DNA of 64,000 bases from DSOI01 sp041394885 (GCA_041394885.1 JAWKHI010000030.1:1-64000), one strand, 5' to 3'. Shown: positions 52,778-62,692, numbered from the stretch's first letter. Notes: a model not told the origin generated them from the sequence alone. Numbers and translations are program-made.

Positions 52778-52990
52778 CTAATCTGCTTTCGCGAAATACG
52801 GAATGCCGTCCACCCGCTCGATGAATTCTACCGCATCGCCGATATGGACCGTTTCCCCGCGGATGCGTCCCGTGAGCTTACCGCCTTCGGCAAGGGCCAC
52901 AATCGCGATTTGGTAAGGCGCTTCGTTCACAAATTGCTCGGGCGCCGAATGCACCACCGTCTCGGTATACACCACGCCGCGGTTGCTCAT
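52778..52990 (-). CDS. Small OB-fold protein (DUF35-like), thiolase partner
   Basis: This 70-residue protein has the strand pattern of the OB part of DUF35 proteins (YQIAIVALAEGGKLTGRIRG, VHIGDAVEFIERVDGIPYF). The zinc ribbon that usually precedes it is absent: no Cys is present. Such proteins bind non-decarboxylating thiolases of the SCP-x type and channel acyl-CoA. Its ATG overlaps the thiolase stop by four bases. Confidence 0.8.
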   Translation of the reverse strand: MSNRGVVYTETVVHSAPEQFVNEAPYQIAIVALAEGGKLTGRIRGETVHIGDAVEFIERVDGIPYFAKAD

Positions 52991-54147
52991 GCCGCCTCCA
53001 GAATCGTCACCACGCAGGTCGCCCCGGACCCACCGAGATTCTGCGCCAGCCCCAGCCGGTGACGCCCCACCTGCCGTTCGCCGGCTTGTCCGCGAAGCTG
53101 GAGAACCAGATCGCAGATCTGCGCCACGCCGGTTGCCCCCACCGGATGCCCCTTGGCCTTCAACCCGCCGGATGTATTCACCGGGCGCTCGCCATGAAGC
53201 GACGTGTGGCCCGCGGCCGAATAGGGTCCACCCTCACCCTTCTTTACGAAGCCCAGATCCTCGATGGCGACGATCTCGGCGATGGTGAAGCAGTCATGCA
53301 GTTCGGCAACGTCGATGTCGACCGGTGCGGCGCCCGCCATCGCATAGGCCTTCTCGCCCGCCATCCGCACCGCCGGAAAGGTGGTGATGGTCTCTTTCTG
53401 ATCGAGCGCCACGTGGTCAGAAGTCTGCGCGATGCCGCGCACCACGATGAGTGGGGGGGTGAGGTCTCGGGCGCGTTCGAGCGTGGTGAGCAGCACGGAA
53501 GCCGCCCCATCGCTCACCAGAGAGCAGTCATAGACAGTCAGCGGCTCCGACACCGGTTTGCCCGCCAGCGCCTTCTCGATCGTGATCTCCTTGCGCATGT
53601 GCGCGTCCGGATTCAGTGCGCCGTTGTGGTGATTCTTAACCGCCACCGCCGCCATGTGCTCTCGCGTTGTGCCGTATTCGTACATATGGCGGCGCGCGAT
53701 CATCGCAAACAGCGCGGGAAACGTGGCGCCGGCCCGAATCTCGCCCCCCAGATCGCCCGCCCCGGCAAGGATCTCCGTCACTTTCGGTGTCGTCTGCGAC
53801 GTCATCTTTTCGACGCCCGTCACCAGCACCGTGTCATACATGCCCGACGCGACGCCCATCCACGCATGGAAGAACGCTGCGCCCGACGAGGCGCAGGCTG
53901 CCTCGAATCGCGTGGCCGGAATGCCCGTCATTCCGGCTTCCGCCGCGATGTAAGGTGCGAGATGGTTTTGGCCGACGAACGACGGTCCAGCGAAATTGCC
54001 GAGATAAAAAGCTTCCACCGCCGACGCGGATAGCCCGGCGGCCGCGAGGCATTTCGCCGACGCCGTCACCGCAAGCGAACGGATGGTTTCCCCGGGAAAG
54101 GCGCCAAACGGAGTCTTCCCGATACCGGCGATCGCGACAGGCCGCAT
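52987..54147 (-). CDS. Thiolase (SCP-x-like acetyl-CoA acyltransferase)
   Basis: The 386-residue protein has the catalytic Cys in FEAACASSGAA (~87), VYDCSLVSDGAA, ELHDCFTIAE and the His motif GGLKAKGHPVGATG. The HDCF/ELHDC form and the DUF35 partner point to the SCP-x type rather than FadA/PhaA. It condenses or cleaves acyl-CoA in the cytoplasm. No other beta-oxidation genes are in the window. Confidence 0.9.
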   Translation of the reverse strand: MRPVAIAGIGKTPFGAFPGETIRSLAVTASAKCLAAAGLSASAVEAFYLGNFAGPSFVGQNHLAPYIAAEAGMTGIPATRFEAACASSGAAFFHAWMGVASGMYDTVLVTGVEKMTSQTTPKVTEILAGAGDLGGEIRAGATFPALFAMIARRHMYEYGTTREHMAAVAVKNHHNGALNPDAHMRKEITIEKALAGKPVSEPLTVYDCSLVSDGAASVLLTTLERARDLTPPLIVVRGIAQTSDHVALDQKETITTFPAVRMAGEKAYAMAGAAPVDIDVAELHDCFTIAEIVAIEDLGFVKKGEGGPYSAAGHTSLHGERPVNTSGGLKAKGHPVGATGVAQICDLVLQLRGQAGERQVGRHRLGLAQNLGGSGATCVVTILEAA

Positions 54148-54201
54148 ATCCCTAGTTTAATGGGCGGGACCATTATCGTGACGACGCCGGGCCCGCCGGC
54201 A

Positions 54202-57200
54202 CTACCACTCCGCCCGGATGCCGGTCCGGAACGTACGCGCTCCCGATTGGTCCAGTTCGGAGACCCCGCCCACGCCGCTGATGACGCCGAACGAAGCCGC
54301 CTGCGACAGATTACTCGCCGGGTTGGAATAGTTCGGATGATTGAATGCGTTTGCCGCGGTAAGCTCCCATCGCAGCTGGAACCGGTCGCTAATTGGGAAG
54401 TACTTGTACAGCCCCAGGTGCCATACGCGCGAGTCCGGCCCGATGATCACGTTCTTGGCTGAGGTGCCGAAGCGCCCCGCCGGCACCGGACCGAAGGCGG
54501 ATGTGTCAAACCAGCGATCCACGGACTGTTGGTTCGACGGTAGATTCGCGTTCCGCAGATGATCGGCCCGGATGGTGACCGTGGGCGCCGTGCGGCTCGA
54601 GGTGAACGCGATCCCCACCGGATCCGGGCCCGTCCACAGTGGAGTAACTCGCTGCCCGGAGTAGAAACTGTAAATGAAGCTGGTTTCCCATCCGCCAACG
54701 AGCAAGTTGGCGGCCCGGCTTATGTTGGACGCATACCGTTTGCCGCGCCCGAACGGAAGCTGCGCGATGAGGTTGCCAGTGGCCCGATGCGTCGGCATGT
54801 CGTGCCACACGGCGCGTTCCCGGAGCCGGTTGTGCGCGTCTTCCGGCTGGGCCCCGCGGTCCAGATCGCCGATATCGCGCGCCAGCACATATGAAAACTG
54901 ATACGCGAGCCCGCGTGCGAAACGCCGTTCGGCTTCGATCGTCATCGAATGATACTGGTGGCCCGCGCCGTTGGTGATGTAGGTGATCGCCGGATAGTTC
55001 GGGAACGGCCGCGCCTTGTCGATAAACGCCTGCCCGTTCGCCGCCGGCTGATTGAAGTTGTAACCCCATTCCCCCTGCCGCGTGTTAGTGCCGATGTAGG
55101 AAAGCCGGAATCCAGTGTTCCAGCGCTGATGTTCCACCGTCGCGTTGTACTGCATCGAATACGCGTTGCGCAGATCCGCTCGGATCGCCGCCGGCAGACC
55201 CACCGTCCGCGGACCCGCCGTGCCTGTCGACGGAAACGCCTGTGGGAAAATCACTGTCGGGTTGTTGGCCGGATTCGTGAACGTCGGCTCATTGATCACG
55301 AATGGCGCTCCGCCCGCGCTTTCAGCCCTCGGAACCACGTCATAGAAGATGCCGTAGCCGGCCCGGAACACCGTGTTCGGGCCCAACGGACGCCATGCGA
55401 TGCCCAACCGCGGCGCGAAGTTGTTCCGATCCGCGCGGATCAGACGGCCGCCCGGAAGCCCGGCTTGGCTCGCCTCGATGATGTCGACATAGTTGCGCGG
55501 CATCAACGGGCTGATTTGATCGAGTGCGCCATCCGGCACCACGATTGCGCCGCGCCCGATGTCGAACACCGATTGCCGGTTTTGGGACTCGGTCCAAGAC
55601 GGATGGAGTTCGTACCGCATGCCGATGTTCACCGTCAGGTTCGGCAACATCTTGTAGTCGTCGGTCACGAACAGATCGTAGGCCCAGCGCGTCCGGTCGA
55701 TATGCAGTTGTGGAAACGCCCGCTGTGCCGTCGTCGGGATGCCCAAAAGAAAATCCGCATACGGGAACCCGGTGAAGCGGTTCGAGAAACGGAACTGCCC
55801 GAACAACGCCGCCGGCGCCTGGCTGTCCTGGAAATTCACCTGGCCCAGGATCACGCCCGCTTTGAGCGAGTGTTTTCCGCGGAACCAGTTCACGTGCTCC
55901 TGCCATTGATGCTGGAAGTTCTTGAATCCAGGATGCCGCCACTGCGTTTGCGCCAACCCGGTCAGCGCCAGCCCCTGAAAGCCGATATTGGGAAGGCCAT
56001 TGATGTCGGGCAGATTGTCCACCAATCCCGTGATGCCCAGCTCGGCGATGATCTCGCGTCCCATGATCGGGCCGTTGCGCGGATTGTCGTTGAAAGCAAA
56101 CCCATACCGCGATTCAAAGATCAGCGTCGGCGTGATCTGATGGGTGTACGACGCACTGATCGCCCGCGTGTCGCGCGTCTGCCACCGCCGCCCGATCGTC
56201 GGAAGGTTCCCTTCGAACGCGCGGGAATGAGACCGGTCAAACGTCCACCGCGCGAAGAAGAACGACTTTTCCGAAAACCGGTGATCGCCCCGGACCGTGT
56301 AGTACGTGTTGGGATCGTACGGACGCTGCTTCTGCTCGGTGTAGTTGCGCGCACGCAGCGTCGTGGCCGACGCATCCTGCGGCAGCGGGTAAAAACGGTC
56401 CTGGATGCGTTGCGAAACCGCGTTCAGACGCGAGGCCGGGATGCGGCGCCCCGGGAACGGCTGGTTCCCCCCGAACGGATCCCGGACGTTGATGTTGGAC
56501 GCCAGCGACGAAAAATCGCCCGATCGCCACGGCGCCAGCGGTACCGTCGGGTTCAACAGCTGCAAGACAGAACTGCCTCGCGATGTTTCAAACGAAAAGA
56601 AGAAGAATGTCTTGTTCTTGCCGTTGTACAGATGCGGAATCACCACCGGTCCGCTCAGGCTCACCCCCGGCTGGTGCGTCACCCCCGTCCCGCGCTGCGC
56701 CGCGAACGGATTGCGGGCGCGGAACCAAGGCGTCGAATAGTAGTCGAACGCGACGCCATGCACGTCGTTCGATCCGGACTTCGAAATCACCGTCACCTGA
56801 CCCACGCTCCCGATATCGGCGCTGTTGTTGGCCATGTCCACACGGACCTCTTCGTAGCTCTCGATGTAGCTCACCAGCGGGCTGATCTGCGTTCCGTCGT
56901 AGCCATTGCTCACCGTGATCCCATCGATCGACTGCTCCGATTGGTTCACCCGGCTTCCCGCGAATCGCCGCGTCGCCTGCCCGCCCGCCGCCAGCACACC
57001 TGGCGTGAGCGCCAGAAAATTGTACAAAGACCGCGTGTTCAGCGGCAGGGACTTCAGTTGCGTCGCGTTCTTGGAGTCTCCGATCCGCGCGGTCTCGGTC
57101 TCGATCAGCGTCGCGCCCGCGCTGACTTCGATCTTGGTCTCCACCGTGCCCACCTGCAGTTGCACATCGATCCGCCGCTGCTCCCGCGACGCCAGTTGTA

Positions 57201-57468
57201 TGTCCTGGGCCACGTACTCCTGAAATCCCCCCGAGCGCACGCGGAGCGTATACACGCCTTCCCGCAACTGTGCGATCGTGTACGTTCCCGTCGCGTTGGA
57301 CTCCGTCCTGTACAGGTAGTTGCTCGCCACGTGAGTGGCCTCGATCGTCGCGCCCGGCACCGCGGCTCCAGCGGAATCGACAACCGCTCCGGTGATGCTG
57401 GCGAACGTCGTCTGCGCGGCCGCGGGCGCTGCCGCAACCGCCAAAAGCAGTGCGATTCGAACACGCAT
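54202..57468 (-). CDS. Oar-like TonB-dependent outer-membrane protein with CarboxypepD_reg domain
   Basis: A signal peptide precedes a carboxypeptidase regulatory-like domain (FASITGAVVDSAGAAVPGATIEA, residues ~20-105). A plug-like region follows with LNTRSLYNFLALTPGV and SIDGITVSNGYDGTQ, then a large barrel of about 800 residues ending in GIRAEW with a C-terminal aromatic. Many such receptors occur in Solibacter-type genomes and probably take up glycans or large substrates. The ligand is unknown. An 18-bp palindrome lies 50 bp upstream. Confidence 0.9.
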   Translation of the reverse strand: MRVRIALLLAVAAAPAAAQTTFASITGAVVDSAGAAVPGATIEATHVASNYLYRTESNATGTYTIAQLREGVYTLRVRSGGFQEYVAQDIQLASREQRRIDVQLQVGTVETKIEVSAGATLIETETARIGDSKNATQLKSLPLNTRSLYNFLALTPGVLAAGGQATRRFAGSRVNQSEQSIDGITVSNGYDGTQISPLVSYIESYEEVRVDMANNSADIGSVGQVTVISKSGSNDVHGVAFDYYSTPWFRARNPFAAQRGTGVTHQPGVSLSGPVVIPHLYNGKNKTFFFFSFETSRGSSVLQLLNPTVPLAPWRSGDFSSLASNINVRDPFGGNQPFPGRRIPASRLNAVSQRIQDRFYPLPQDASATTLRARNYTEQKQRPYDPNTYYTVRGDHRFSEKSFFFARWTFDRSHSRAFEGNLPTIGRRWQTRDTRAISASYTHQITPTLIFESRYGFAFNDNPRNGPIMGREIIAELGITGLVDNLPDINGLPNIGFQGLALTGLAQTQWRHPGFKNFQHQWQEHVNWFRGKHSLKAGVILGQVNFQDSQAPAALFGQFRFSNRFTGFPYADFLLGIPTTAQRAFPQLHIDRTRWAYDLFVTDDYKMLPNLTVNIGMRYELHPSWTESQNRQSVFDIGRGAIVVPDGALDQISPLMPRNYVDIIEASQAGLPGGRLIRADRNNFAPRLGIAWRPLGPNTVFRAGYGIFYDVVPRAESAGGAPFVINEPTFTNPANNPTVIFPQAFPSTGTAGPRTVGLPAAIRADLRNAYSMQYNATVEHQRWNTGFRLSYIGTNTRQGEWGYNFNQPAANGQAFIDKARPFPNYPAITYITNGAGHQYHSMTIEAERRFARGLAYQFSYVLARDIGDLDRGAQPEDAHNRLRERAVWHDMPTHRATGNLIAQLPFGRGKRYASNISRAANLLVGGWETSFIYSFYSGQRVTPLWTGPDPVGIAFTSSRTAPTVTIRADHLRNANLPSNQQSVDRWFDTSAFGPVPAGRFGTSAKNVIIGPDSRVWHLGLYKYFPISDRFQLRWELTAANAFNHPNYSNPASNLSQAASFGVISGVGGVSELDQSGARTFRTGIRAEW

Positions 57469-57517
57469 GGCGACTAACCTCTTTCTATCCGCGGGCCTGC
57501 CCCAATAACCCTTACCA

Positions 57518-57535
57518 TTGATTTATATAAATCAA
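57518..57535. promoter_or_regulatory. 18-bp perfect AT-rich palindrome
   Basis: TTGATTTATATAAATCAA is a perfect inverted repeat in an otherwise GC-rich gap, 50 bp before the TonB-dependent receptor start (minus strand). It has the look of an operator for a dimeric regulator and includes TATA sequence usable as a -10. FNR sites have a 4-bp spacer between TTGAT and ATCAA; here the spacer is 8. Confidence 0.5.
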
Positions 57536-57643
57536 AACCACGCAGATGAACGTACTTTTATCACCGTGGCGCTCCGGATGCAAGCCCCTGGCAAACTCTC
57601 GGGTTTCCGCGAAAGGTTAAGATCCCGGTTAACCCCAACCCTC

Positions 57644-57672
57644 TTGGCCGCTTCCTGACTTGGCCCTATACT
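57644..57672 (+). promoter_or_regulatory. Promoter of the NHL-repeat gene
   Basis: TTGGCC (57644-57649) and TATACT (57667-57672) are separated by exactly 17 bp. Transcription would start near 57679, about 12 nt before ATG 57691. A GGTTAA direct repeat lies just upstream (57615-57634). Confidence 0.5.
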
Positions 57673-57690
57673 CCTCATAAATTCCATTTC

Positions 57691-59499
57691 ATGAGGAAAC
57701 TCAGCTCCATGACCACACCGCGCGCAGCGCTCGTGTTCGCCGCCTGCGCGGCCTTCCTGCCCGGGCAAACCATCAGCTCCTCCGCGGGGAACACAACCTG
57801 GCGCACTCCCTACGACGTCGCCATCGACGCCGCCGGCAATCAGTACGTCACCGAACGGGGCAACGACGTCATCTACCGCGTGGACCGCCTCGGCGCCACC
57901 GCAACCATTGCCGGCACCGGTACCCAGGGTTTCTCCGGAGATGGCGGACCGGCCGCCTCCGCCCGCCTCAATCAGCCCTTCGGCATCGCCGTCGACGCTG
58001 CCGGCGACATCTACTTCGCCGACGCCGGCAACCACCGCATTCGCAGAATCCGCAACGGCATCATCACCACATTCGCCGGCACCGGCCGCGCCGGCTTCTC
58101 CGGCGACAACGGCCCGGCCAGCGCTGCGCAGATCAACGCCCCCGCCGACCTTCTCCTCGATCCGGCCGGCAACCTCATCTTCGTCGATAGCGGCAATGAG
58201 CGCATTCGCCGCGTTGCTCCCGATGGCGCCATCGCCACCATCGCCGGCACCGGACGCCGCGGCTTCGCCGGTGACGGCGGTCCTGCTCTGCTCGCCGACA
58301 TCGACCCCGGCTGGCTCGCCCTCGATCGCGATGGCAATCTCTTCTTCACCAACGACGGCACCGCCCTGGGCTTGACAGGCGGCAACCGCCGCGTCCGCCG
58401 CATTGACCGCGATCAGATCGTCGCCACCGTGGCCGGTTCCGGCGCCAGCGGCGACAACGGCGATGGCGGCCCGGCCACCGCCGCCGGTTTCGGCCGCATC
58501 TCCGGCATCGCCGTCGACAGCATGAACAACCTCTTCATCGCCAGCTTCAGTGGAGACCGCATCCGCCGGGTTGGCCCCGATGGTACCGTCACCACCTACG
58601 CGGGCATCGGCCAGGCAGGCTTCGCCGGCGACGACGGCCCTGCGATTTCAGCACGCCTCAACGCACCTGCCGGCATTGCCCTCGACGCCGGCGGCAACCT
58701 CTACATCGCAGACTCCAACAATCGCCGTATACGCAAAGTCACTCCGCCCGCCCCGCCCGCCATCCGCTCGGAAACCGCCGGCGTCCCCGCCTTCCTCGGA
58801 AAAACCGGCTTCTCCTCCAACATGTACCTGGAAATCTTCGGCAGCAACCTCGCCAATTCAACCCGTACCTGGACCGGGGCGGACTTCAACGGCGCCAATG
58901 CCCCCACAGAACTCGACGGCGTCCGCGTCACCGTCAACGGAAAGCCCGCTTTCATCTTCTTCATCAGTCCTGGACAGATCAACATCAACGCCCCTGAGGA
59001 CGACGCCGCCGGCCCCGTGCAGATTCAGGTCTTCCGCGATGGGGTGGCCTCCAACATCGGCATGGCGGACCGCTCTCGCGTCTCGCCTACTCTCCATACC
59101 GCCGCGCCCTTCCTCGTCGGCGACAGCCAGCACGTCGTCGCGCAGGCCGCCGACTTTCGTTCCTTTGTCGGCCGCCCCGGCATGATTCAAGGACTCAACT
59201 TCCGCCCTGCCCGTCCCGGTGAAACCGTCATCGTATTCGCACTTGGCTGTGGACCCACCGATCCCCCCACCAAGGCCGGCGCCGTGAATCCCCAACTGGC
59301 CCGCCTCGCCCTGCCGTTTGAACTCCACATCGGCGGCGTCACCGCCGATGTCGGCTTCGCCGGCATGCTCGGCAACACCATCGGCCTTTATCAGATCAAC
59401 GCCGTGATTCCGCCCCTGCCCCCCGGCGAGCACTCCATCGAACTGGTAGTGGATGGCGTCCGCAATGCGCAGAACCTCGTGATCCAGGTGGGCGAATAA
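57691..59499 (+). CDS. Exported NHL-repeat propeller protein with TIGR03437 C-terminal domain
   Basis: After a signal peptide the protein carries six NHL blades of nearly the same wording (IAGTGTQGFSGDGGPAASAR; VDAAGDIYFADAGNHRIRRI). The last ~220 residues are the Solibacter-type TIGR03437 domain (LEIFGSNLANSTRTW, VTVNGKPAFIFFISPGQIN, VIFALGCGPTDPPTKAGAV, INAVIPPLPPGEHSIELVVDG). The domain marks a large secreted family expanded in Solibacter; its task is unknown. The start is near the predicted mRNA start, and ATG 57709 is an alternative. Confidence 0.9.
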   Translation: MRKLSSMTTPRAALVFAACAAFLPGQTISSSAGNTTWRTPYDVAIDAAGNQYVTERGNDVIYRVDRLGATATIAGTGTQGFSGDGGPAASARLNQPFGIAVDAAGDIYFADAGNHRIRRIRNGIITTFAGTGRAGFSGDNGPASAAQINAPADLLLDPAGNLIFVDSGNERIRRVAPDGAIATIAGTGRRGFAGDGGPALLADIDPGWLALDRDGNLFFTNDGTALGLTGGNRRVRRIDRDQIVATVAGSGASGDNGDGGPATAAGFGRISGIAVDSMNNLFIASFSGDRIRRVGPDGTVTTYAGIGQAGFAGDDGPAISARLNAPAGIALDAGGNLYIADSNNRRIRKVTPPAPPAIRSETAGVPAFLGKTGFSSNMYLEIFGSNLANSTRTWTGADFNGANAPTELDGVRVTVNGKPAFIFFISPGQININAPEDDAAGPVQIQVFRDGVASNIGMADRSRVSPTLHTAAPFLVGDSQHVVAQAADFRSFVGRPGMIQGLNFRPARPGETVIVFALGCGPTDPPTKAGAVNPQLARLALPFELHIGGVTADVGFAGMLGNTIGLYQINAVIPPLPPGEHSIELVVDGVRNAQNLVIQVGE

Positions 59500-59526
59500 C
59501 TGATCTCACGGCAGCACCTGTGGCGG

Positions 59527-60315
59527 CTAGAAAGTCCGCGTGCCCCCAACGCGCGACGGCGCCAGATACACCGACGTCTGTGCCGTAATGTAAAGCCCCC
59601 GGAATCCCGCCCCCCAAGCGCAATTGCTCGGCTGCTCCGGTGTGCCGATCGTCCCCAGATGCTCTCCCTGGGCCGAAAACACCCAGATTCCGCCCGATCC
59701 CGCCACCCAAACATTCCCACCCTCATCGGTCTTGAGCCCGTCGCACCGAGTCTCCGCGAAATCGCGCCCGGCCTCGAGCGATCCGTCACCCGCAACCCGG
59801 TAGACGCGTACCTTGCGGCTCTTCGCGTCCGCGACGTAGAGCAATTGCTGATTCGATGACAGCGCCACCCCATTGGGCGCCACACAGTCTCCGGCAACCA
59901 CCTCCGCCTTCCCGTTGCGCCCGATCCGGTACACGCGGGACTTCGGCAGGTCGCTGAAATAGACGCTGCCGTCAATCGAGTACACCAGGTCATTCGGTTT
60001 GCCCAGGTCCTGCCCCGCCAGCACCGTGATCGAACCATTCTTTTCGGTCCGCGTCACCCGATCCTGCTCGCAGGCAAGCAGCCGGCCCTGGTGATCGAAC
60101 GTCAATCCGTTGGCCCCGTTGCTCTGCTCTCGCAGCGTGCTGAGCTTGCCGCGCTCCCATTTGTGAATGCGTCCGGCCCGCAGATCGCTGAACAGCAGAT
60201 ATCCCCGCCGGGAAAATACCGGGCCCTCGGTGAACTGAAAGCCGGAAACCACTTTCGTCACCGCCGCGTCGCGCGGAACCAGATCCCAGAAACGATCGCT
60301 CTTGGCTTCGATCAT
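59527..60315 (-). CDS. SMP-30/gluconolactonase-like hydrolase
   Basis: ATG 60315 overlaps the stop of the upstream gene (ATGA). The 262-residue protein is a six-blade propeller of the SGL family, with FTEGPVF (metal Glu), GANGLTFDHQGRLLACEQ, GKPNDLVYSIDGSVYFSD (metal Asn) and CDGLKTDEGGNVWVAG (metal Asp). It lacks a signal peptide. It probably opens a sugar lactone or similar ester. The upstream Tat-exported gene and this one form an operon. Confidence 0.85.
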   Translation of the reverse strand: MIEAKSDRFWDLVPRDAAVTKVVSGFQFTEGPVFSRRGYLLFSDLRAGRIHKWERGKLSTLREQSNGANGLTFDHQGRLLACEQDRVTRTEKNGSITVLAGQDLGKPNDLVYSIDGSVYFSDLPKSRVYRIGRNGKAEVVAGDCVAPNGVALSSNQQLLYVADAKSRKVRVYRVAGDGSLEAGRDFAETRCDGLKTDEGGNVWVAGSGGIWVFSAQGEHLGTIGTPEQPSNCAWGAGFRGLYITAQTSVYLAPSRVGGTRTF

Positions 60316-61535
60316 GATCCCACTCCCGGCGCGAACCACGATCGCGGCGGCGCCTTGTATGCCACGTTCAAATGCGGCGTCTCGATGCGCCGTCCGCCCT
60401 CTGCGCCCGATTCCATGAGCGCCGCCAGTGCGCCCGTCACCAACAAGGTCCGCCGGACATCCACCGGCGGATCACCCGTCTCGATCATCCGCGTAATCCC
60501 ATGCACCAGATAGCTGAAGTTATTCGAGTTCTCAATCGGTATGTAACAAAGCGTCGAGTAAGGCTCCGCCCGTCCCCGCTCCCGCCATGCCGCCAGATAC
60601 TCGCTCACTTTACCGCCGAGCGCCAGCGCCGCGGCACGAAACCCGTCGCGATACTCCACCAGGTTCAACACCGGATTCCGCACATCCTCTGGCCGCCCCG
60701 GCTCCACCTTTTCCCCGCGTGAGAGCGCGGCATCCAGCAGGTCCCTGGGCCACAGCCCCTTCTCCGCCGCCTTCCATACCGCGTCGTCGCGCAGCATCTG
60801 TACCGCGCGAACGCCGGTCTCCCCGCCGCGTCGCCGCTCGGCGAAGGCCTGGAGCGTCTCGAGGATATGAAAAATGCCGCCGTCGGCCACCCATCCGCCG
60901 CCCACCGAAAGCGCCGACTCGATCGGCGCGCCCAACGCCGGGTCCGCTGCCGGCCGGCGGAACGTTACCGGTACCGAGGACCCTGCCATCAGCGGAAACT
61001 TCAATTCGCGAGACCAATCGTACATCCGCTTTGCCTTGGTCCAGTCATAAGAAAGATGCTTGTCCGTGAACACCGGACAGGAGCGCCCGCTTTGCCGGAA
61101 AACATCCACCACTTGCTCGAAGAATTCGTAGCGCGGATAAAGCTGCTGGTTACGATCATTGTGCGGATAGTCGCCGTGCTCGCACACGATCACCACGCCG
61201 TCCACGGCGAGTTTGCCAGTCCCGAGCGTCAGCGCGTCCCCGATGCTTTTGGTTACCGGGAATCCGTACGCCGTCGAGAGACGCTGGCCGATATCGCCCG
61301 GATGAATCTGGTCCATGTAGAGGGACGCCACCTCGAAAGGCGGCTCGTAGAACTTCTCGTGCACCCAGTAGCCTTCGAGAAATCGCGTGATGAAGTTATC
61401 CGAGTGTGAGCGGACGTGATAAGTGGAGGAGATGCACGCGATGCGCTTGCGTCGGGCCTGAAAGGCGAAAGCCGGCGCGGCCACCGTGGCTGCGGCGAAA
61501 TCGCGGCGGCGGATGAGGGATCCCATGGCAGCCAT
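60312..61535 (-). CDS. Tat-exported protein of unknown function
   Basis: From ATG 61535 the protein begins with a twin-arginine signal (LIRRRDFAAATVAAPAFAF), then a ~380-residue body with IACISSTYHVRSHSDNFITR, GVVIVCEHGDYPHNDRNQ, PVFTDKHLSYDWTKAKRM and MAGSSVPVTFRRP. I know similar proteins only as hypothetical ones in acidobacteria and planctomycetes; the pattern of a Rossmann-like strand followed by TDKH/ AGSS resembles oxidoreductase-like folds. ATG 61526 is also possible. Coupled to the SMP-30 gene. Confidence 0.65.
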   Translation of the reverse strand: MAAMGSLIRRRDFAAATVAAPAFAFQARRKRIACISSTYHVRSHSDNFITRFLEGYWVHEKFYEPPFEVASLYMDQIHPGDIGQRLSTAYGFPVTKSIGDALTLGTGKLAVDGVVIVCEHGDYPHNDRNQQLYPRYEFFEQVVDVFRQSGRSCPVFTDKHLSYDWTKAKRMYDWSRELKFPLMAGSSVPVTFRRPAADPALGAPIESALSVGGGWVADGGIFHILETLQAFAERRRGGETGVRAVQMLRDDAVWKAAEKGLWPRDLLDAALSRGEKVEPGRPEDVRNPVLNLVEYRDGFRAAALALGGKVSEYLAAWRERGRAEPYSTLCYIPIENSNNFSYLVHGITRMIETGDPPVDVRRTLLVTGALAALMESGAEGGRRIETPHLNVAYKAPPRSWFAPGVGS

Positions 61536-61623
61536 TGTACGCCGCCCATCGGCCATCTCGAGGTCCGATGTACACTCACTGCATGGCAACCCGAGCCTCG
61601 ATCTCGGTGAGCCGATCAGCGCC

Positions 61624-62658
61624 ATGCCCACTTTCCTAATTACGCTCGCCCTCGCCGCTGCCTTCGCTGCTGCCGCTCGCGGTGCGCCGCCGGAGTTCCA
61701 GAACCGCGAACAGACTACTGCAGCCGGAGAGCGCTTGCCCTATGTCGTCTACATACCCCACGCTCTCGACCCCGCTAAGCCCATCCCGCTCCTGCTATTT
61801 CTCCACGGCTCCTGCGCCGAGTGCGTGACTCACGAGAGGATTCTGCGCGAGAGCAACCTCCAGTTCTGGCACGGCTACGACCGTGACCGGCAACTGGAGC
61901 CGACGATTCTCGTAGCTCCCGCCGGTGGCCGAGGCGGCTGGACTTCCGAGGACCGCCGGCAGGCCGTGTTCGCCATCGTCGACAGCTTGATGCGCGAGTT
62001 CCCCGTCGATGCCAAGCGGATCTATTTGCAGGGCTTCTCCATGGGAGCCGCCGGAGCCTGGAACTACCTGCAAACCCGGCCTGGCTTCTTCGCCGCCGCC
62101 AATCCGCAGGCCTTTCCCGCGCGGGAACTCGACGTGGAGCCGGTGAGACACACTCCAGTCTGGGCAACCATAGGCGCCGATGATCCGCGCTCGGCCGCCA
62201 TGGCCGGCACGGTGGCCGCCCTCCGGGCGGCGAACGGCGACCATAGAGGAGCTCTGCCCTCCGTCACCGGCGTGAACCCTAGGTTCTCGATCTTTCAGGG
62301 GGTTGGCCACGGTGGGGCGCAGGCCGAGACCCAACGGCTGCCTGGTTTCCGCGAGTGGATGTACGCACAGCGCAACGATGGGAACACCGCGCCCAACGTC
62401 CGGTTCGTTACGCCCGCATTTGGATCGTCCTCCGGAAGTGCGCTCGAGGCCGTCGCCGTGGCTACGGACCGCGAGGGCCAACTCGATCGCGTCGAATTCT
62501 TGCTGGAGGAGCGCTTGGTGCATGTGGATCGCGATCCTCCTTACGAGTTCACGTTCCGGGGCCTGCCCGCCGGCGTCAACACCCTGCGTGTTCGCGCGGT
62601 CGACAAAGGCGGCAAGAGCGCCACTGGTACCGTCACAGTAACCACGACGCCCGATTGA
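61624..62658 (+). CDS. Exported alpha/beta hydrolase (esterase-like) with C-terminal Ig-like domain
   Basis: ATG 61624 gives a signal peptide (LITLALAAAFAAAARG). The hydrolase domain has the oxyanion region LLLFLHGSCAECV, the nucleophile elbow GFSMGAAGAW, an Asp in TIGADDPRS and the His in GVGHGG, typical of PHB depolymerase/feruloyl esterase-like enzymes. The last ~80 residues form an Ig-like module (VAVATDREGQLDRVEFLLEE). It likely cleaves an ester on a polymer outside the cell. The sulfatase gene follows 34 bp later. Confidence 0.82.
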   Translation: MPTFLITLALAAAFAAAARGAPPEFQNREQTTAAGERLPYVVYIPHALDPAKPIPLLLFLHGSCAECVTHERILRESNLQFWHGYDRDRQLEPTILVAPAGGRGGWTSEDRRQAVFAIVDSLMREFPVDAKRIYLQGFSMGAAGAWNYLQTRPGFFAAANPQAFPARELDVEPVRHTPVWATIGADDPRSAAMAGTVAALRAANGDHRGALPSVTGVNPRFSIFQGVGHGGAQAETQRLPGFREWMYAQRNDGNTAPNVRFVTPAFGSSSGSALEAVAVATDREGQLDRVEFLLEERLVHVDRDPPYEFTFRGLPAGVNTLRVRAVDKGGKSATGTVTVTTTPD

Positions 62659-62692
62659 CGCCTTCCATCTGGCAAAATCAAGAGCGAACGCC

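Noticed and set aside
54949..57477. Open plus-strand frame of 842 codons opposite the Oar-like receptor
   Set aside because: Arg/Pro/Val-rich composition without any motif; it mirrors the codon use of the well-supported receptor on the other strand.
57518..57535. FNR-type site
   Set aside because: The half-sites TTGAT and ATCAA are 8 bp apart rather than 4, so it does not fit the FNR/CRP spacing.
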